Shown: positions 1-15,200, counted from the first letter of the stretch. The stretch: DNA of 64,000 bases from Atopsyche davidsoni (GCA_022113835.1 JAILWY010000010.1:9633001-9697000), one strand, 5' to 3'. The notes: generated by a model not told the origin, from the letters alone. A program made the numbers and translations.

Positions 1-2798
1 CACAAGAGTAAGATCACATAAAAGACACTCGTATTACTCTTAATTATTCCCACTATTATTCAATAATTGTCAAAACGTAAAACTATTTTTTTTGAAAACA
101 TTTCGGTCACGCGCTCGGGCTTTCTTCGACGCCCTTCCAGAGACAATGTCCCCGTTTTTTTTTCTCTCATAAAATAATCTAGCACTCAATCTGAAAAAGA
201 AAACGATTATCTTTAATAAAATTGGTATATACCCTATGAGCTAGTGAGAACCCCGAGAAGTGGGAGAAGTTAAAATCACATTGGATAGCTCTATTTTCTC
301 AAGTTATGTTAGTGACAATTTTTTTTTAATATTTAAACAAATATCACCCCTTCATTTGCATCTGTCGTTGATCATAAATAACCAGTTTTTTTTATTTTTT
401 GATCTGGCCCTAATCAAAACTCGATTATAAAGATTACGAAAATTTAGCTTGTGTGTGATGATTATTGATCTAATTTTGGATACTTCATGTCGATTTAAGC
501 TCAAAGTTTATAAAATATGCATAACAGCTCCTACGGTGAAACTGTTACTATGATTTTATTAACGCCAAAAAATGTGGTAAAGTCTGAATGGAAACAAAAC
601 CTTAAAAAATTATTTGGATTTTCAATGATGCAATGGCTAACAGGAACCTATCGGTTTGTAATAAAATATTTAAAAATATGTATCAAATGTGGTCTTTGCA
701 TCGGATATATTATAATTGATTTAACGCTATAAACTTTCAATGGAATGCGGATTATTTAAGCTCTCTACACACGTAGCAACTAATCATACCACCAACTTGC
801 AGCTTGCCAATAGCTTCCTACATTTTAGGCAAAACCATAAAAAAACACACCAAAAATAAAGGGAAGCTATTGGCTTTATTATATTGAGAAAAAAAAAGTT
901 GACGGTGCGATTTTTTGCTACATGTATAGAGGGCTTTATAAAAAAACTGTTGCAACTCCTATTTATATAAATATTAATATTTTGATGTGTTGTCAAACAT
1001 AGTTGTTCTCATCAAAGCTTTATTTACTTAATTACGATAGTAATACAGCTGAAGGTTTATTTATCACCTCCATAATAGACCTAGATAAAGCGATTACGCC
1101 ACATCAATCGAATCAGATCGAATTTCTTGAAAGTGGCGATAACCACAAACATTATCCATCGACACCTACTGCAACAATGTATACGCACGAGCAGCACGTC
1201 AACACTTTAAACACACAATGTCGGCGATAGTGGTATCACGATAAATCTATAATGATAAAAAGTCATTATGATAAATAAAAAATAGACGACCTAATTTTAC
1301 CGTAGTATTAAAGTACCTTAGTACTTAAAACCGAAAAGAAAAGATTGTGATAACTTTTCATAGAAATATATATATAATATAAAAAAAGACTACAAAAAGA
1401 ATCTAACTGAGCATCATTGAGTACAACAGTACGAATGACTTTGAACTTCTAAAACATATCACACATAATTTGTGCAATCAAGTATTATTAATTCCCTACC
1501 TCAAAGGCTAAGAAACTGGAAAAGAAATGTCGTTGTTCTTAAAAGGTAAAAAGAAACAATTTATCAATTTTAATATCTTTATTATTTTCTAAACAGTTCA
1601 TTGCTATTTACACGGCACAAACATTTCATAGTTTAAGAAATTGTTACATGATTTCCTTCGTTACATGTTTAATTACTATAATAAATATTTCGATCCAGGC
1701 AATGCAATAGAAAAAATCACAATAGAATTGGCAACTTTCTACAAAACTATAAGAAAATACTTATATGGCTGTAACTAAACATTAAATTGAATAATAAACT
1801 ATAGTTTTTTTTAAGTTTATATGTATTACTTTAGAAAATTATAATGTAATGTCAATTTCTTTGAAGATCATCACAATAAGAATTCAGTCTACTGGAGTTT
1901 CATTTGAAAGAAAAATTGGTCTTCAGACAGTTCACGTAATTTCCACAATTCACGTTATTCTCACTCGCATTTTAGTTGAAATGTATCAAGTACATATTTT
2001 AATACGCAGCCAACTCAGTTCACGTGTAATAGAAATAAAAATATAAAGACATAGACAAACCAAACATTTAAAACTTTTGTATTTTACTTAACAAATGTCC
2101 AAATGTTTTTTTTTATCAAAACATCTATATTGTTGTTTTCTGTCAATCTTAAGATTTTTTTTATTATTTTTTAGTGAATAAAATTAAGAGATCAAATCTT
2201 CTCAAACATCAAATATTTTAAACAATTTACATGTGTAATGGACCTTAAACTTTATATTACAAAACTTACACCTAATGACAGTTTTACATTGAAATATGTT
2301 TACATTGTTTTAAATAAATAATAAAAAAATAGAATAAATAAAATTATAGAAAGTATGTTAACTTCGGTGGTCGATTTTATTTTTATTTTAATGTGAAATA
2401 TCTGTAAACAAATTAAAACTATTATATAACTTTAAACATTTACATCTACGACTGACGACTAAAATAAATTTATTTGTTTATTTTTCAGCTATAATTTAAG
2501 AACATTACATATACATTTTGGTTTTCAAATAAAATTTACGTCAAAATTAAATTGACTTAGAATCGTGTGATATAATAAATCACGCTGCACGATCAAATGT
2601 GCTCTAATCTTAAATTGAAATAAAACTACTTACCTTATTAATATTTTGAATTCTTTGGCCAGAAATAAGAGAAAGAATAAAGATTTAAAGAAAGGTTATC
2701 AATATAACGACAACCAGCTTATTGACAAACAAAATATTATGCGCCGAATTAATATTTTTGATTAACCATATTCTTAATTTTTTTGAGTAATAATAAAG
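1..2798. other. AT-rich intergenic DNA, no gene seen
   Basis: This stretch is AT-rich with homopolymer runs. The short open frames here (for example 517-732 and 1849-2046) have AT-driven codon use and no recognisable domain, and no splice-site pairing links them. It probably includes sequence downstream of the minus-strand gene that ends at 3031. Confidence 0.5.
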
Positions 2799-2804
2799 TT
2801 TATT
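2799..2804 (-). promoter_or_regulatory. possible polyadenylation signal of the 3.0-15.9 kb gene
   Basis: Read on the minus strand this is AATAAA, about 230 bases past the stop codon at 3031. In DNA this AT-rich the hexamer is common by chance, so the assignment rests only on position. Confidence 0.2.
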
Positions 2805-3030
2805 TTTAAAAAATCTTACTACATATTATAAGATAATCAGATTAAATTTGTCAAATTATTTGCTCTAAAACAAGCAGCTTACCAACATATACTAATTTAT
2901 AGCAAAATTATTTTTAAAACTCCTAAATTGAGTTACATACTATCTAAATTAAATAGCTTAATCGTTCTGAAATATTGAAGAACACGTTGCAACAATTAAA
3001 AGTAAACATCACATGAGATTTTTAAATGCT

Positions 3031-3265
3031 TCAAAAGTATCCTGGAACGGAGTCTTCCCTCGACATCTTGGATTCCAAGGAAGAAAAGCCGCTTTCGACC
3101 TTCGAGGAGCTTGGCCCGTTTTGCATAGATCGGTCGTAGCACATATTCACTTTGAATGTTTTAGTTATTGCTTTTCCGGACACCCAAAACGAAAACACCT
3201 CTTTTCTTAAATGACGCACAAGCTCCGTTCTGGAAGTGTTGGCATTCTCGTATAAGCTCGTACAC
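3031..3265 (-). CDS. Exon 4 (terminal) of unrecognised coiled-coil gene
   Basis: The acceptor is tattgtttccag|GTGTAC. Joined to the phase-2 end of exon 3, the frame reads T-CTSLYENANTSRTELVRHL and stays open for 77 codons to TGA at 3031-3033, ending SREDSVPGYF. The second frame (VYELIRECQHF...) stops after 34 codons and does not match exon 3's phase, so it is taken as a shadow. The tail is basic and serine-rich. Confidence 0.5.
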
Positions 3266-6200
3266 CTGGAAACAATATGCTGAAGTAATTGATTTAAAGT
3301 TATACGCTCTATAAAAGAGAAACTTAAAACTTGCAACGTAACCCGATGAAAACGCATCCAATATCACGATTAACTATTTATTTATTAATTTGAGTATTTG
3401 TTCAAGGAAAAACGTTCAAATGCAAAAAAAAAGTGCACACCAACATAATTTTGGTAAAACAAAAAGACTTGAAACCGTGTGATTTGTTCAGTTTCCGGAG
3501 AGTAATAATACTAACTGTATTCAAAATGCTAGTCTGGTTGGCTTTCACTACATGTTTTTACGGTTATGTATAAATATATATGCAAAAATCATTTGATTGT
3601 GCAAATTCCCTAAATTAGATTCTGGGTTTTAGTTAAGAGAAAATAACAAGAGTTGAAGGTAAAATCTAGTCCATCTAGGTCTATTTTACCTTATATTTAA
3701 AGTATTTACTCAATTTTTGAGACACGGCACACAAGAATTAAACATGACAATTGTATATAACTAACACATATTGTAAATTATAAATAATTAACATTTTTTA
3801 AATAATTTTATCTGGTGTCACAAGAAAGATTTCGTTTTAAATATTATAACGTCTTGCACGTTGTTGGTTTAATAATATTTCACTAACTTTAAGTCCTGAC
3901 AAGAACAGTTATCCTTCTTTTTATTATATAAAATAACCACGATTCATAATTTTTTAATAGCCATACATTGGTATACCAGTCGGTAAACTAGTGAGGAATA
4001 GCTGATCAACCCCCTTTCGATATATGTCAATGCCTCCTAATATGTTTTTTTATTGCTGTGATTCTTTTTTTTCTCAATACATTTAAATAAAACACACGTG
4101 ATATATTGAAACATTATTAATTTTCGTGTGAGCTTACGTTTTACTGTGCGACTCGGAGCGAGGAGCTTGCCTGCCGTGGCCTTCAGGGATGGACGGCTCG
4201 AGTGTTTCGTTTCTCGGTAGGTCCTGCGACTTGATCTCCCTATCAGACTCTAAATGCATTAGCTTTGAATCCAACTCCTCCAGATACTTGCAGAGCCTGT
4301 CCATGTACTCCGCAGTCTTCTTTATGTGAAGTTTCGACTAAAAAAAATCATTGTTATGAAATTTGTTTACAAATAAAAAAAAATTTTTTTTGTAAAAATG
4401 GAACAAAGCTTAGTGAAAAAGCGTTTTACTTTTATTATCACTGGCATCAAAATTAAAAATGAAAATTGAATTTTAGATGAACAGTGTAACAAATGGGTTT
4501 AAAAATGTAGCATGGTTAAAATATGTTAAATAATTTTTGTCAAAAAATAAAAATATTTTTACGTACCTATTTCTTAAAATAAATGGTTAAGCAACAATAG
4601 TAAACCTCGCGCAAAAATAATCTTCATAGGTTACATGTAGTCAAGATAGGACATTTTTGCAAACAAATCATAAAAGTGCAGGGCGCGTCGCCGTCAGGTG
4701 TAACGTCAAAAAATTTATAAAAGTAATTATATAGAAAGCACTGTATTATTTAAATAGTGACCTAAGCATATTAAAAGGACTACTATCCACAAGTTAAAAG
4801 ATATTTTTGAAGTGTACTCACCTCAATGTGTTCCACTTTGTGGTAGTTAATGTTAATTTTTAGGCGACTTATTTCCAAAGCATATGTGGAATTGTTTCTT
4901 TTCAATGCTTCGTTTTCATTTTGTAACTGCTCGATTATCTTTTGCTGCTCTTTTTCGTTGGCACTCTGCTGAAACAAGATAATATATTTATTGAAGTTTT
5001 CATTTAATAAAAATAAATTATTTACATTATATAAAAATGATGATCTTAACATTATTAATTTTGTTTTCTTTGCTGCAATCCATGATTATCTTTTAAATAT
5101 AGGTTAATTTATATTCTTGTCAAAATGAGAAGACCTCAAACATGTGAGAAAATTAATTCCAAAACTGTCCCAATTTGTAAAGCAGAATATTCATTGTTTG
5201 GGAAGGCGAAATTTCTAGCCCAAGTACGAACTAGGTAAGAATTCAGGTACAGAAAACTCGTATTTGAATTCGAATTTTTCAACGGTTGAAAATAAAAAGC
5301 CTGATACTACAGGGCTTGAAATTTATATATTGAAAAGTACGAAGTTATAATTTTCAATTTGTTTAATTTTTAAGCTCATTGTTGAAGATACATTTTGAAT
5401 AGTTTATTTTTTAGGTGCCTCTCTACAGATGACGTTGGTGAACATATATATTTTAAAATAACTCGAGTCTTTATAAATTGATTGTTAGCATAATTAGAAA
5501 ATTTTAAAATAAATCAAACAGTTATAAATCTTAAAAAGGAGAAGGTAAGAATCTAAATATAAAAGGACCGTTAAATCTTTACAAAAAAATGGCTTTGTTT
5601 TTATTTTCCCGTAGCCTGTACTCTTAAATGTTAAAGATAATAAACATCCGGGATTTAGAGAATACTTTCGGTAGATTTTCTTGCGAAAAGACTTTGGCTT
5701 ACCTCAATTGAACCTTTCCGGGTGGCGTTTACCTAAATTTAAGTCTGGCATCGGGAAAAGAGCCGGTTGTCTACTTACAGATCGCGCATAATCCGTGCAG
5801 ATTTTATCGATTTGCGCGATTGGTCTTATGCAAACCAAAGGGTCTGTATATGTATACTTGCAAATTAATTTCAACTAACACTTCAATTAAGTACCTAAAC
5901 AGCATGTAAACACGTTTTTTTTAAACCTCGGTACGTGATGTTTCAATAAACAAGTAATAAAAAATGTTTATCATTATTTTACTGACAATGTATTCGTAGA
6001 TTTGATAGATCTATTGAAATAAATCTTTCAACAATATGTTGGTATGAAATTTTACCAAAAATATGAAAACGCTAGATTTAATGAATAACAGGCATAAATC
6101 AATGCCTTAAAAATAATTGTAGTATGCTGAATTTACAGTGTCATAACATTTCGTTCTGATTTCATTTCCCCAGACTAAACAGCGTCATTTTTATACAACA

Positions 6201-9200
6201 TTTTAAATATACAACACATCACATTTTGTACTACATGTGAAATATACAAATAAGCTAGACATTAGTCAGTGTTAGCCGTATAGTTGCCAGAAAATATATT
6301 ACGATCATAGGAAGAACATGCACAGTTACCATGTCATAGTCACATAAATTCCTATTTATAATACTAAAATCACTATACATTTTGTGTTTTCTAAAGTCTA
6401 TAAGTCACAATAGTATTTTTAATGAACTTAAATATCGTAGAGTGAAGTCGACTCTGGAACTCAGTTTTAAACAATGCAGATTGTTTCTACGATAGGAGCA
6501 CTGTTATTTCTCACAAGAGGTCAAGAGATCTGCCGCTCTGTATGATATACGAGAAGCACAATACGTCTGCGACAACCTAACGGCAAACTTAAACTCTAAA
6601 CTGAATAATTAATACAGTTCTCTATTATCCGGACGAAAATTCGCTACGCCAGTAGAAAGCTTATCACAGAATATACAGAAGAAAATACAAACCATGGACT
6701 ATCGAAGGCGGCGATCATTAGCAAAGGAGTATGTGTTATATTACCATCATTTTTTCTACGGAGTAAATAGTGAATAATAAAATACACGCAACATATAAAC
6801 CATATAAAGATTATTGTTCAACGGTTCTGCGGTTTTCTAGGATAGATGTGCCTTATTTGCATCAAGGTTATAAAAAAGACAAGAACACGCCATGAATAAT
6901 TCTTGGAATAAAATCAAGACAAGAAAATAAACAAATATAATTTCCAATACGTATTTAATACCTCTCGTGCATCACGTATGAAGAAACCAACAGGTGAAAT
7001 AAGACCCTGTCGCACCGATGTCTTGTGAACCGGCTTGTATCGAATTACCTGCGAGCTCTCAGTTGAAACGAAGTAAGCAAATCGATATTATTTTATCATA
7101 GACACTTTACATGAAATGAAGAACTTTCTAACTGCAAAAACTTTTAATTAAATTTATGCTCTTTATATAAAATATTCTGTTTAAGAATATACTCTGGCAC
7201 AACAACAAAAGCCATAAAAAATCATCATAAAATTTACGATGTATCAAAGTTTATCACTTATAATTTTTTTTTTTTTTTAGATTTTTCCTTTGAAAAGATC
7301 CTACAACGGGAAGAAAACCATGCATTCTTAAAAATCTGTAGGAAAATTGTACTTATCGACTAAATTGCCGGGGGAACCTGTTAATAAACGTATTTATTCA
7401 TTATCAAACAATGAAAACGCCTTTTCTAATGAAGAATGCAAAGGTATATGGAAATATCATTAACAAATAAATTTACTTTTGCTCATTAAGTATTTTTTTG
7501 ATTGGCAAGATATACATTTAATAGTAACACTTTACCAATTATTTAAAATATATGTCATTTGTTGGATTCGTTCGCATTGACGGATTCACAGAACATGTTT
7601 TTGTCCGGTTCTCGAATTAGATATATTACATGTGGTTATATTATTTAGTGTTTGCACTCACAATACACAAAACGTGCTTTGGGTATAAATAATGATACCA
7701 CTCTATGCGATTTTATATATTTACGTGAGTACTATTTGCTATAGGTTCTTACTGGGGAGACACGAGTCGCTGGCTTCTTCGTCAGAAGGGAGCGGATCTA
7801 GGCGAGGCATTTTCTAAACTACTCAATTTGATACATGCTTCATATTTTAAAAATTATGAAAAGTTTCAAAATATTTTTTTTATAAAGAATTTAAGTTTAA
7901 TATTTAAATAAGTCATTTAAGATAAACATAAAAACATACATGTGAAAAAATGATGCAAATCATGCCAAATGTATGTGGTTCCTCAATTGTTCATCGAAAT
8001 AAATAATCTACGTGAACTAAATCCTCCGTTCCAAGCGGCCATTTTGCTTTATCCAAATGTTAAAATTCTTTCTAATTCATTGTTACATTGATTGGTTGTA
8101 ATGTTCTAAAACATTATTCGCAAATGCGTACACATTCAAACAAATATGTTTTTACTGCCCGGAAGAAATGCCTACTTATTTTCCATCACACGACGCCTTA
8201 AGATACCGCGATTTATTTAAAGATTTGTTATTTATTGTTTATGTGTTGTATTACGTGGAGGTCCGCCACGTTTGTGGGCGATGCATTGGGCCTGTTGAGT
8301 TTCCGGATGAGCGCGTGGAGCCCACCCCGGGCCCGCCATGCGTGTCGCCGTTGCGTCACTCCGTAACAAGTGTTCGGCTCATTATTCCGAACTTACCTGT
8401 CTGCCAAGGCAGCGAGGCGCAACATTTTAAAAGAACGACAAGACCATACAGTATCACGTATTTGTTGCAAACGCCGCACCAGAGCTAACTTGTATTTTAG
8501 TATATGTCGGGTCATACACATTATATTTTAAAAAAAGATAAATGTAACAATCATTACAAATATACGTCGGGAACTGCGCATCATCGATGGGCCCCCTGAC
8601 TGGCGAATTAGTCATTTTAAATAGATCACAGTACGATTTTCAGCGTATTGACAACCAAAAAATACCAGAAGACGGAATTTTACTTGAACTTTTGATTCAT
8701 GGACTAAGCTTCGATAGTTATAGATTTAATTTTATCGTAGATAAATGTTCAGATTTTAAAATTTAAATTTTTATTTATATTCATCCGATCCCCGAAACCC
8801 AGAACACGCTGTCTATTTTTTGTTAACCCAATTTTTTTTTTTTTTAATTTAGTGTTGTAATATTTTATGGTGTTATTAAAGAATATATTTCTCAAAAAAT
8901 ACCATGCCGTTAATTCTAGATTAAGTTCAATCCAATAAAAAACATTACCCATAGCTATACCTCTAACCACTAAAGCTAAACTCAAAAGCTAAGCTTACAA
9001 CAGGAAATAAATTTACACACGACATTTTCACAATGCTTCATTCAAAGCCTTCGCTCTCCGGTTTTTTTTTATTTTTAACAATAATAATTTGTATTATTTG
9101 AACAATCAGAGGTGGTCCTACAGTTGGGCCCGCCTATGCTAAGGTTTGAATACAAATTCAAATCCGCCTGTACCGCACAATAATGCCCATCCTCTCTGTG

Positions 9201-12200
9201 TACCTCTCATTATGTTGGATATTTTGAAACCATTTTGATCAGGAAACAAATCGTTTAGACGTGCTGACAAGGCACAGAACACTCGCGTGCTAGTATTTAT
9301 CCACGGGAGATTCCCGCCGGATCGCGCATTAGATCTTTGATACGCACGTTGCTTAGACATATACATAAATAAATCAGTTACCTTCAGATACTTCAGTACC
9401 AGTGATATATCTTGGTTAAAAAACATACATGAACATTTTGGTTTCGCCTAAAATCTTCATTCATTAATTCTATACTAAAAGAGTTGATTTTTTGAATGAA
9501 TAACTTATTTTAGTGAACACGCTATGCGAGCTTAGTCGTAAAAATGGTGGTGATTGAAAAGTTTAATTCATGAATAGGTCGGTTTGCTTATCCAGTAATG
9601 TGCGATGAAATAATATACTGATTTTTAGAATATTATTACTCTCTAAAAAGTTCACATCTCAAGATAAACCAGTGTTAATAATTAAAAATGTCATAAAAGA
9701 TTCAATGGTTAAATATGTTATTAATTTTATTTAACAGTTCCTCAAATTAATGAAATGTTCAAATGATCTGAATACGTTAATCTCTAGCTATTTATTATTT
9801 TCACTGCAATGTAAATAAGTATTATTGCTATTTGAAAGAAGATTAACAGGATGGATTCCTTGGGGATTTTCGATTAAAGACGCCATACAGAAGCCACGTT
9901 TTTAAAATTACTGTGTATTTGTTTAAATAATTTTGCCTGCTTTAAACAATCGAAAAATGTTTTCACAATATAAAGAATCACCGTTTGAATTAATTTTATT
10001 ATACAAACCGAAAATAAATTACGATAAACAAGAGCATTGTCGGTCGAGTGTGTTCATTACGCAGTACCCAGCTGTGATATATCTAATTAAATAAATCCTG
10101 TACTTGCACCGGTCATCTAATATATAGCTAGTTAGTAATGGCGGTAATAAATTGTATGAAATTTATTTAGGTTGAATTGCATTAATATACTAAGTGGTAA
10201 AATTTAGATAAAACGGACAAATCACAAATCCTACACTAACCTAAAAATTACTGCCCCAACATTCATCGACAAGGCCAACCAACATTATCCCCGTTCTAAC
10301 AATAAACCGAGGTTGGGTGAAACCTAGTTTAAAGCCTTTTATATTCAAAATTTCAAAAACATGTAAGTCAACAACATATCTGATTCGATAATAATGCTGC
10401 ATATACATAGATTTAGATTCATTTATTAACTATGATTTTTATAAATTGAAAATTACTTTTAATATTCAAGTGTTTTATTTGATTTTTGTACGTGTACTCA
10501 AATTGCTTGTATTTTTATTTTTTAATCTTGGTATAATTATTTCGAAACAAAAACGATCCGACGGAGCCCCACATTAGTCCATTGTGTTCCACGCGAGCAG
10601 ATTTTATCTCAATGCCTTAGAAACAAACAGTAAGGTCTGAACCTTTTCTTTACTAAGCCTGGCCGAAACACAGCAGAAGGCCAGATGCAACAGAATTCTT
10701 TCTGCAAGTCGTAGCTGTAAAAATACTATTATTTCAGTGGAAATATACACAAGGCAACAACTAATAATGAAAATATTTGTAAAAAAACAATTTCATTCTC
10801 CACGCAAAGCAATGCAACTCCTTCCGGTGTCACGTCGATCATATCTATATTTGCGAAAGTTATCACGTTTTATCTTTTTTTATATTAATTACTACTTATT
10901 CATGATAACTGTTGTTAACAATGCGTACATAAATTATGTGTGTTCATGAAATCAAAGACTATTTCTGATAGAATATGTTTTTATCACTCGTTCAAAATAA
11001 GATATCCAAAATATACACTAATAAATAATGGATTGAATTAAAACAATTTGTCGTGAAGTATATGCAACCAGAAAAATTGCCAAGAGGCAACAGATGAACT
11101 GCATTGCAACTTTTTTTGTTTAACGTTTACATTATCATAATAAAATGGAGTATTTAAAAATAAATACCAGTTCCATTATCAATAGAGTACTTGTGAGGTC
11201 AGAAATAGATTAAGACATCGCTTGAACACAATGAAAAAAATGCAAGGGAGCGTGATGCGCGAGCGGATCGGCCGTTAAACGAATAAGAATGAAAAAAACT
11301 GAATTAGCATATGTTATACATCGCCAATAATGGTGTTTTGTGCTATGCTACGACGAACGGCTGCCAGAACATGCGTGGTCTGGGTATGCTCAGAATGTAT
11401 ATACCACAGATTCCGCAGCTGCGGACCTGCCAACTCCAGTTATTCAAGATCACATGTACGACGTTTAATAGGGCGCAAGGGTTATAAATAAAATAAATAA
11501 ATAAAAAAAAATTAAAAAAGGGCTGAACGTTTTACTCATTCTTACCGTATAAGCAGTCTATTCATAAGACCTGTACTTATTATATACAGCCGATAAAAGC
11601 TATCAAAATAATACACTCGTGTAAATCAGGGGGAATATTCAAATTGAACCAATGAATATCCATAAATTCACATCAACCGAATTTTTTTAAATATATTAGT
11701 AAATAAAATACAAATGGATAGTTGACGTTGATGAAATGAGAAATACGAATTGTTGTATAGTTAAATAAGTATATTAGTAATCAAAGAACATTCCGGTCTA
11801 ATTTTTTAATGGTTTTTAAAACTATGTACTCTCTTGTTTTGTAAAATGTGAAAAAATTCCATAGAAACTCCAAGAAATCGTGACATCACTTTCTCCACGA
11901 AGTAGACTCATTAGTGCTTATATATTCTACATATTCTCATATGACAAAAACTTTTAAACAAAACATTTAGCGAATTTCTATTCACCTCTGCCATTTCAAG
12001 CGCATGTCCCAAAAATTATAAATGAAATTCACAAAACTCCTTTAAAAAGAAAATCTGACACGTTTCTTTACTTAAGTGGTATTGAAAATCCGATTTGGAT
12101 GTTAATTGAAAAAACAAGAACATGAACTAAAAATAATTTATACAACACTTTGTGACAACATCTTTTGGGATGGAAACCCCAGATAAATCAGATGCATCAT

Positions 12201-15200
12201 TGAAAATTCCAAAATTGACATACTATGTTGATGTTCTGCTTCACGTCTAATTCACATCGGACTTTCAAGCGTGTAAACGAAATTTAACCAGCACTTGAAA
12301 CTTTAACCAGGCCCAAAGTTTAACCAATTCGTGAAATAAGTTAATGTGATCAATAACGTTGACCACGGAGATTCAGCAGATTGTTCCAGCTCACTTTGTG
12401 CTAGGCGAGGCGTCTATCAGAAAGTCGGCTGGGAAACTTGATCTCGATTGAACGAGCGCATCGTGGGAGCACTGACTGATTGTGCCGAAGAGGGCATTGT
12501 TCTTTGCCAACTTGTGTGTCTTCGAGGCCTCTTTTTTTGAACCTGCCGTAGTCGCATTTTCCAGTGTAGGACTTACTGTACCCTGCTATGTGATAAAAAA
12601 TCTGCTTTTTTAGTTCGTGTGATCGGTAGCTTCAATACAACTTGCAGTAAAATCACAACAAATATGGGCTTCTCACCGGCAACTTTATACGGTTGTACGG
12701 TTTATACGCATTTTCTCTTGGAATTATACATATTTTACATTAAATGCATACAGATTTATCATTTTAAAGGGAACTTTTGATGAAAGCAAATATATTGTAA
12801 AAAATACTTTTCAATTTTAATATCTAAAGATTAAAAGCTGAAAAAGCATTTCACTCCATATCACACAAATATCACATTAAGATGTGCAGGTTTTTGATAA
12901 ATATCGCATTCAAGTTGTTAGATGACTACAACCGTTCATATTTGTAAGCATCTTCGCCTTTCAAAACCTACTTCAGATTCAGAAAATTAATATCGCAATA
13001 TTTAATATTTATCTCATCGGTTGGTACATTGATATTACGATCTGAAAATAATCAAAATTAAACAAGACCAAATATTGACAAACCTACAAAGACCTGATTC
13101 CCAAGAAATCAAGAATAAGTATACATCACACCTGAATTATAAAAAATCCCACGTTTGAAATTTTTAATCGTTGCCATGTAAATGAACTAGCGATCTATAA
13201 TGCAACTATGATATTTACATTCTTTATATATTCTTTTATTATCAATATAAAGAAATTAATCAAAAACAATATGATAATTTATATTTTATACAATTTGAAC
13301 ATAGTTAACCACCATCATGATTTTTTTACAAAAATACCGGTCGTGATCACCTAAACAGTGTAATTGAAAATAATTTTATTTAGACCGGTACGTATTCCCA
13401 AAAACTTTAAATCTGAATTTATCTTTGATCGTTTAATAAACTACATAATATTGAATTACAATAACACCATTTATATTTTTCCAAAAACTCCTAAGGTTTG
13501 TTTGATTCAAATAAAAAACAATACCTATCAGATTCTATCTCTCAACATGACTACTATTAAAGACATTTAAGATAATACAATTGTGATTCTAGCATGTATG
13601 CCAACTATTTATTGTATGTGCCAGCAATAAAAATTCATAAATATTCTGATTATGTAGTTTTTAATGCAGTTTTTATTTATTAATGCTTTTACTATGTATT
13701 TGCGATTTTTCTATAGCAACCGTTTACTTTTTGCAGTTGATTTCCCAGTTCAATATATCCTCCACTGTGTTTTCTACTCAAAAAAAGAATCAATTAAAAT
13801 AAAATAATTCATAAACATTTAAATTTTCAAACATGAAGTATGTTTTTCTGGCTTATAAATATTAACAAGCCTTATTCGCGCAGTTTAAACAATAATGCAG
13901 GGATAGCCAACCTTGAAATATATGATGCTTCCAACCATAGTAAAGAATTTAATCATGACCCGTAACCAAGCCATTATAGATCACAAGCTATAGTGATTGC
14001 ACCACTACCTCATATACGTATATATAATACATGCAAGCAGTCTACAAACACGCACAATGATTATTAGTTTGCACATCACAAGAATACATATAAACAATTG
14101 TATAATATTTATAGGAAAAAATTTAGTGTACAATTTGATTTGGCGTGCAAAACGAGTAACACTAGTCAACCAATATAGTTTAAACATCAATACGAGTATA
14201 AGATAGAATATAAATCCATTAGTCATATTTTAATAGCGAATGCATGATATTTTTTAAGCTTTATAATATGAATTTAACTAGCATGTTCAACGACGTTTAA
14301 GCTAAAAATTTGCTTTTTGTGTGTATAATTCGACGGAAGTAGATAAATGTAAATGTATAGATATGCGCAAACTAAAGAAGGCAAAACTAAATAAGGCAAA
14401 ACTAAATAAAGCAAAATAAACAATTGAAGAATTGCAGCTGAAACCATATTAATAATTTATATTTAGGGTTAAATCATTTCTCTGGTCATCGTGCATATGA
14501 AAAAACTAGTCGACTTACAATGTCCAAGAATCAAGTAAAAACCACATAACAAAAAAATATACGGTTACAATGCAACTGCTAAAAGCTTTAAATAAGTTCT
14601 ACATGCAATAATACAAAGTACAATTACAAAGTACAAACACAAATGCTATTGTTGATCAGTAGGTAGGAATGTAATAATGGGTGTGACAACTAACTAGGGC
14701 GTAACTTAGTAATTGATATATAGATATAGATGTAAAAGTGAAAAAAACATTAAATATCTTTTGTGTGCAGGGTGATCTGAAGTTATCTTGTTTGTAATGT
14801 ATATATGAATTTATTTGAAAAACATAGCATCCTGGTATATATGTAAAAACAATGAATGTGAAGGATCCGTCAAAGGGCCCGCGCACGCTGCTAATTACAC
14901 ATAATGACAGGGACAGGGATCCCTGTATCGAGTACATCCGTCGCTTAGGCAAGTAACTCTGAGGCTTTTAAAATTGCATATCATGTCTGTGCTCGAACTC
15001 ACCGGCACACAGTACCCAGCCATTTTTTTGTTAAATACTCAACCAAATCCTTCGATAAGTCATTCAAACGATCAGTAACAATAGCGATATTTGGCTCCAA
15101 GAATACAATATGATAAACCCGACGTGTAAAATCCAGCATGTGATGGAAATTACAACGAATGTTGCCATAATACACACCGGCGTATTTAAATGTATTAAAT

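Noticed and set aside
3161..3265. Frame VYELIRECQHFQNG in the last exon of the coiled-coil gene
   Set aside because: It does not match the phase of the AAAAC donor at 4138 and stops after 34 codons, whereas the other frame stays open for 77.
4138..4968. Assignment of the coiled-coil gene to TACC
   Set aside because: KVEHIESKL...LC..L resembles the end of TACC coiled coils but is one residue out of register, the ~200-residue TACC domain is not present, and the protein continues well past the usual TACC end.
9139..9426. Minus-strand 95-codon frame with a GC-rich middle
   Set aside because: No splice sites, no recognised domain and no link to the surrounding gene; kept only as a note in the intron description.
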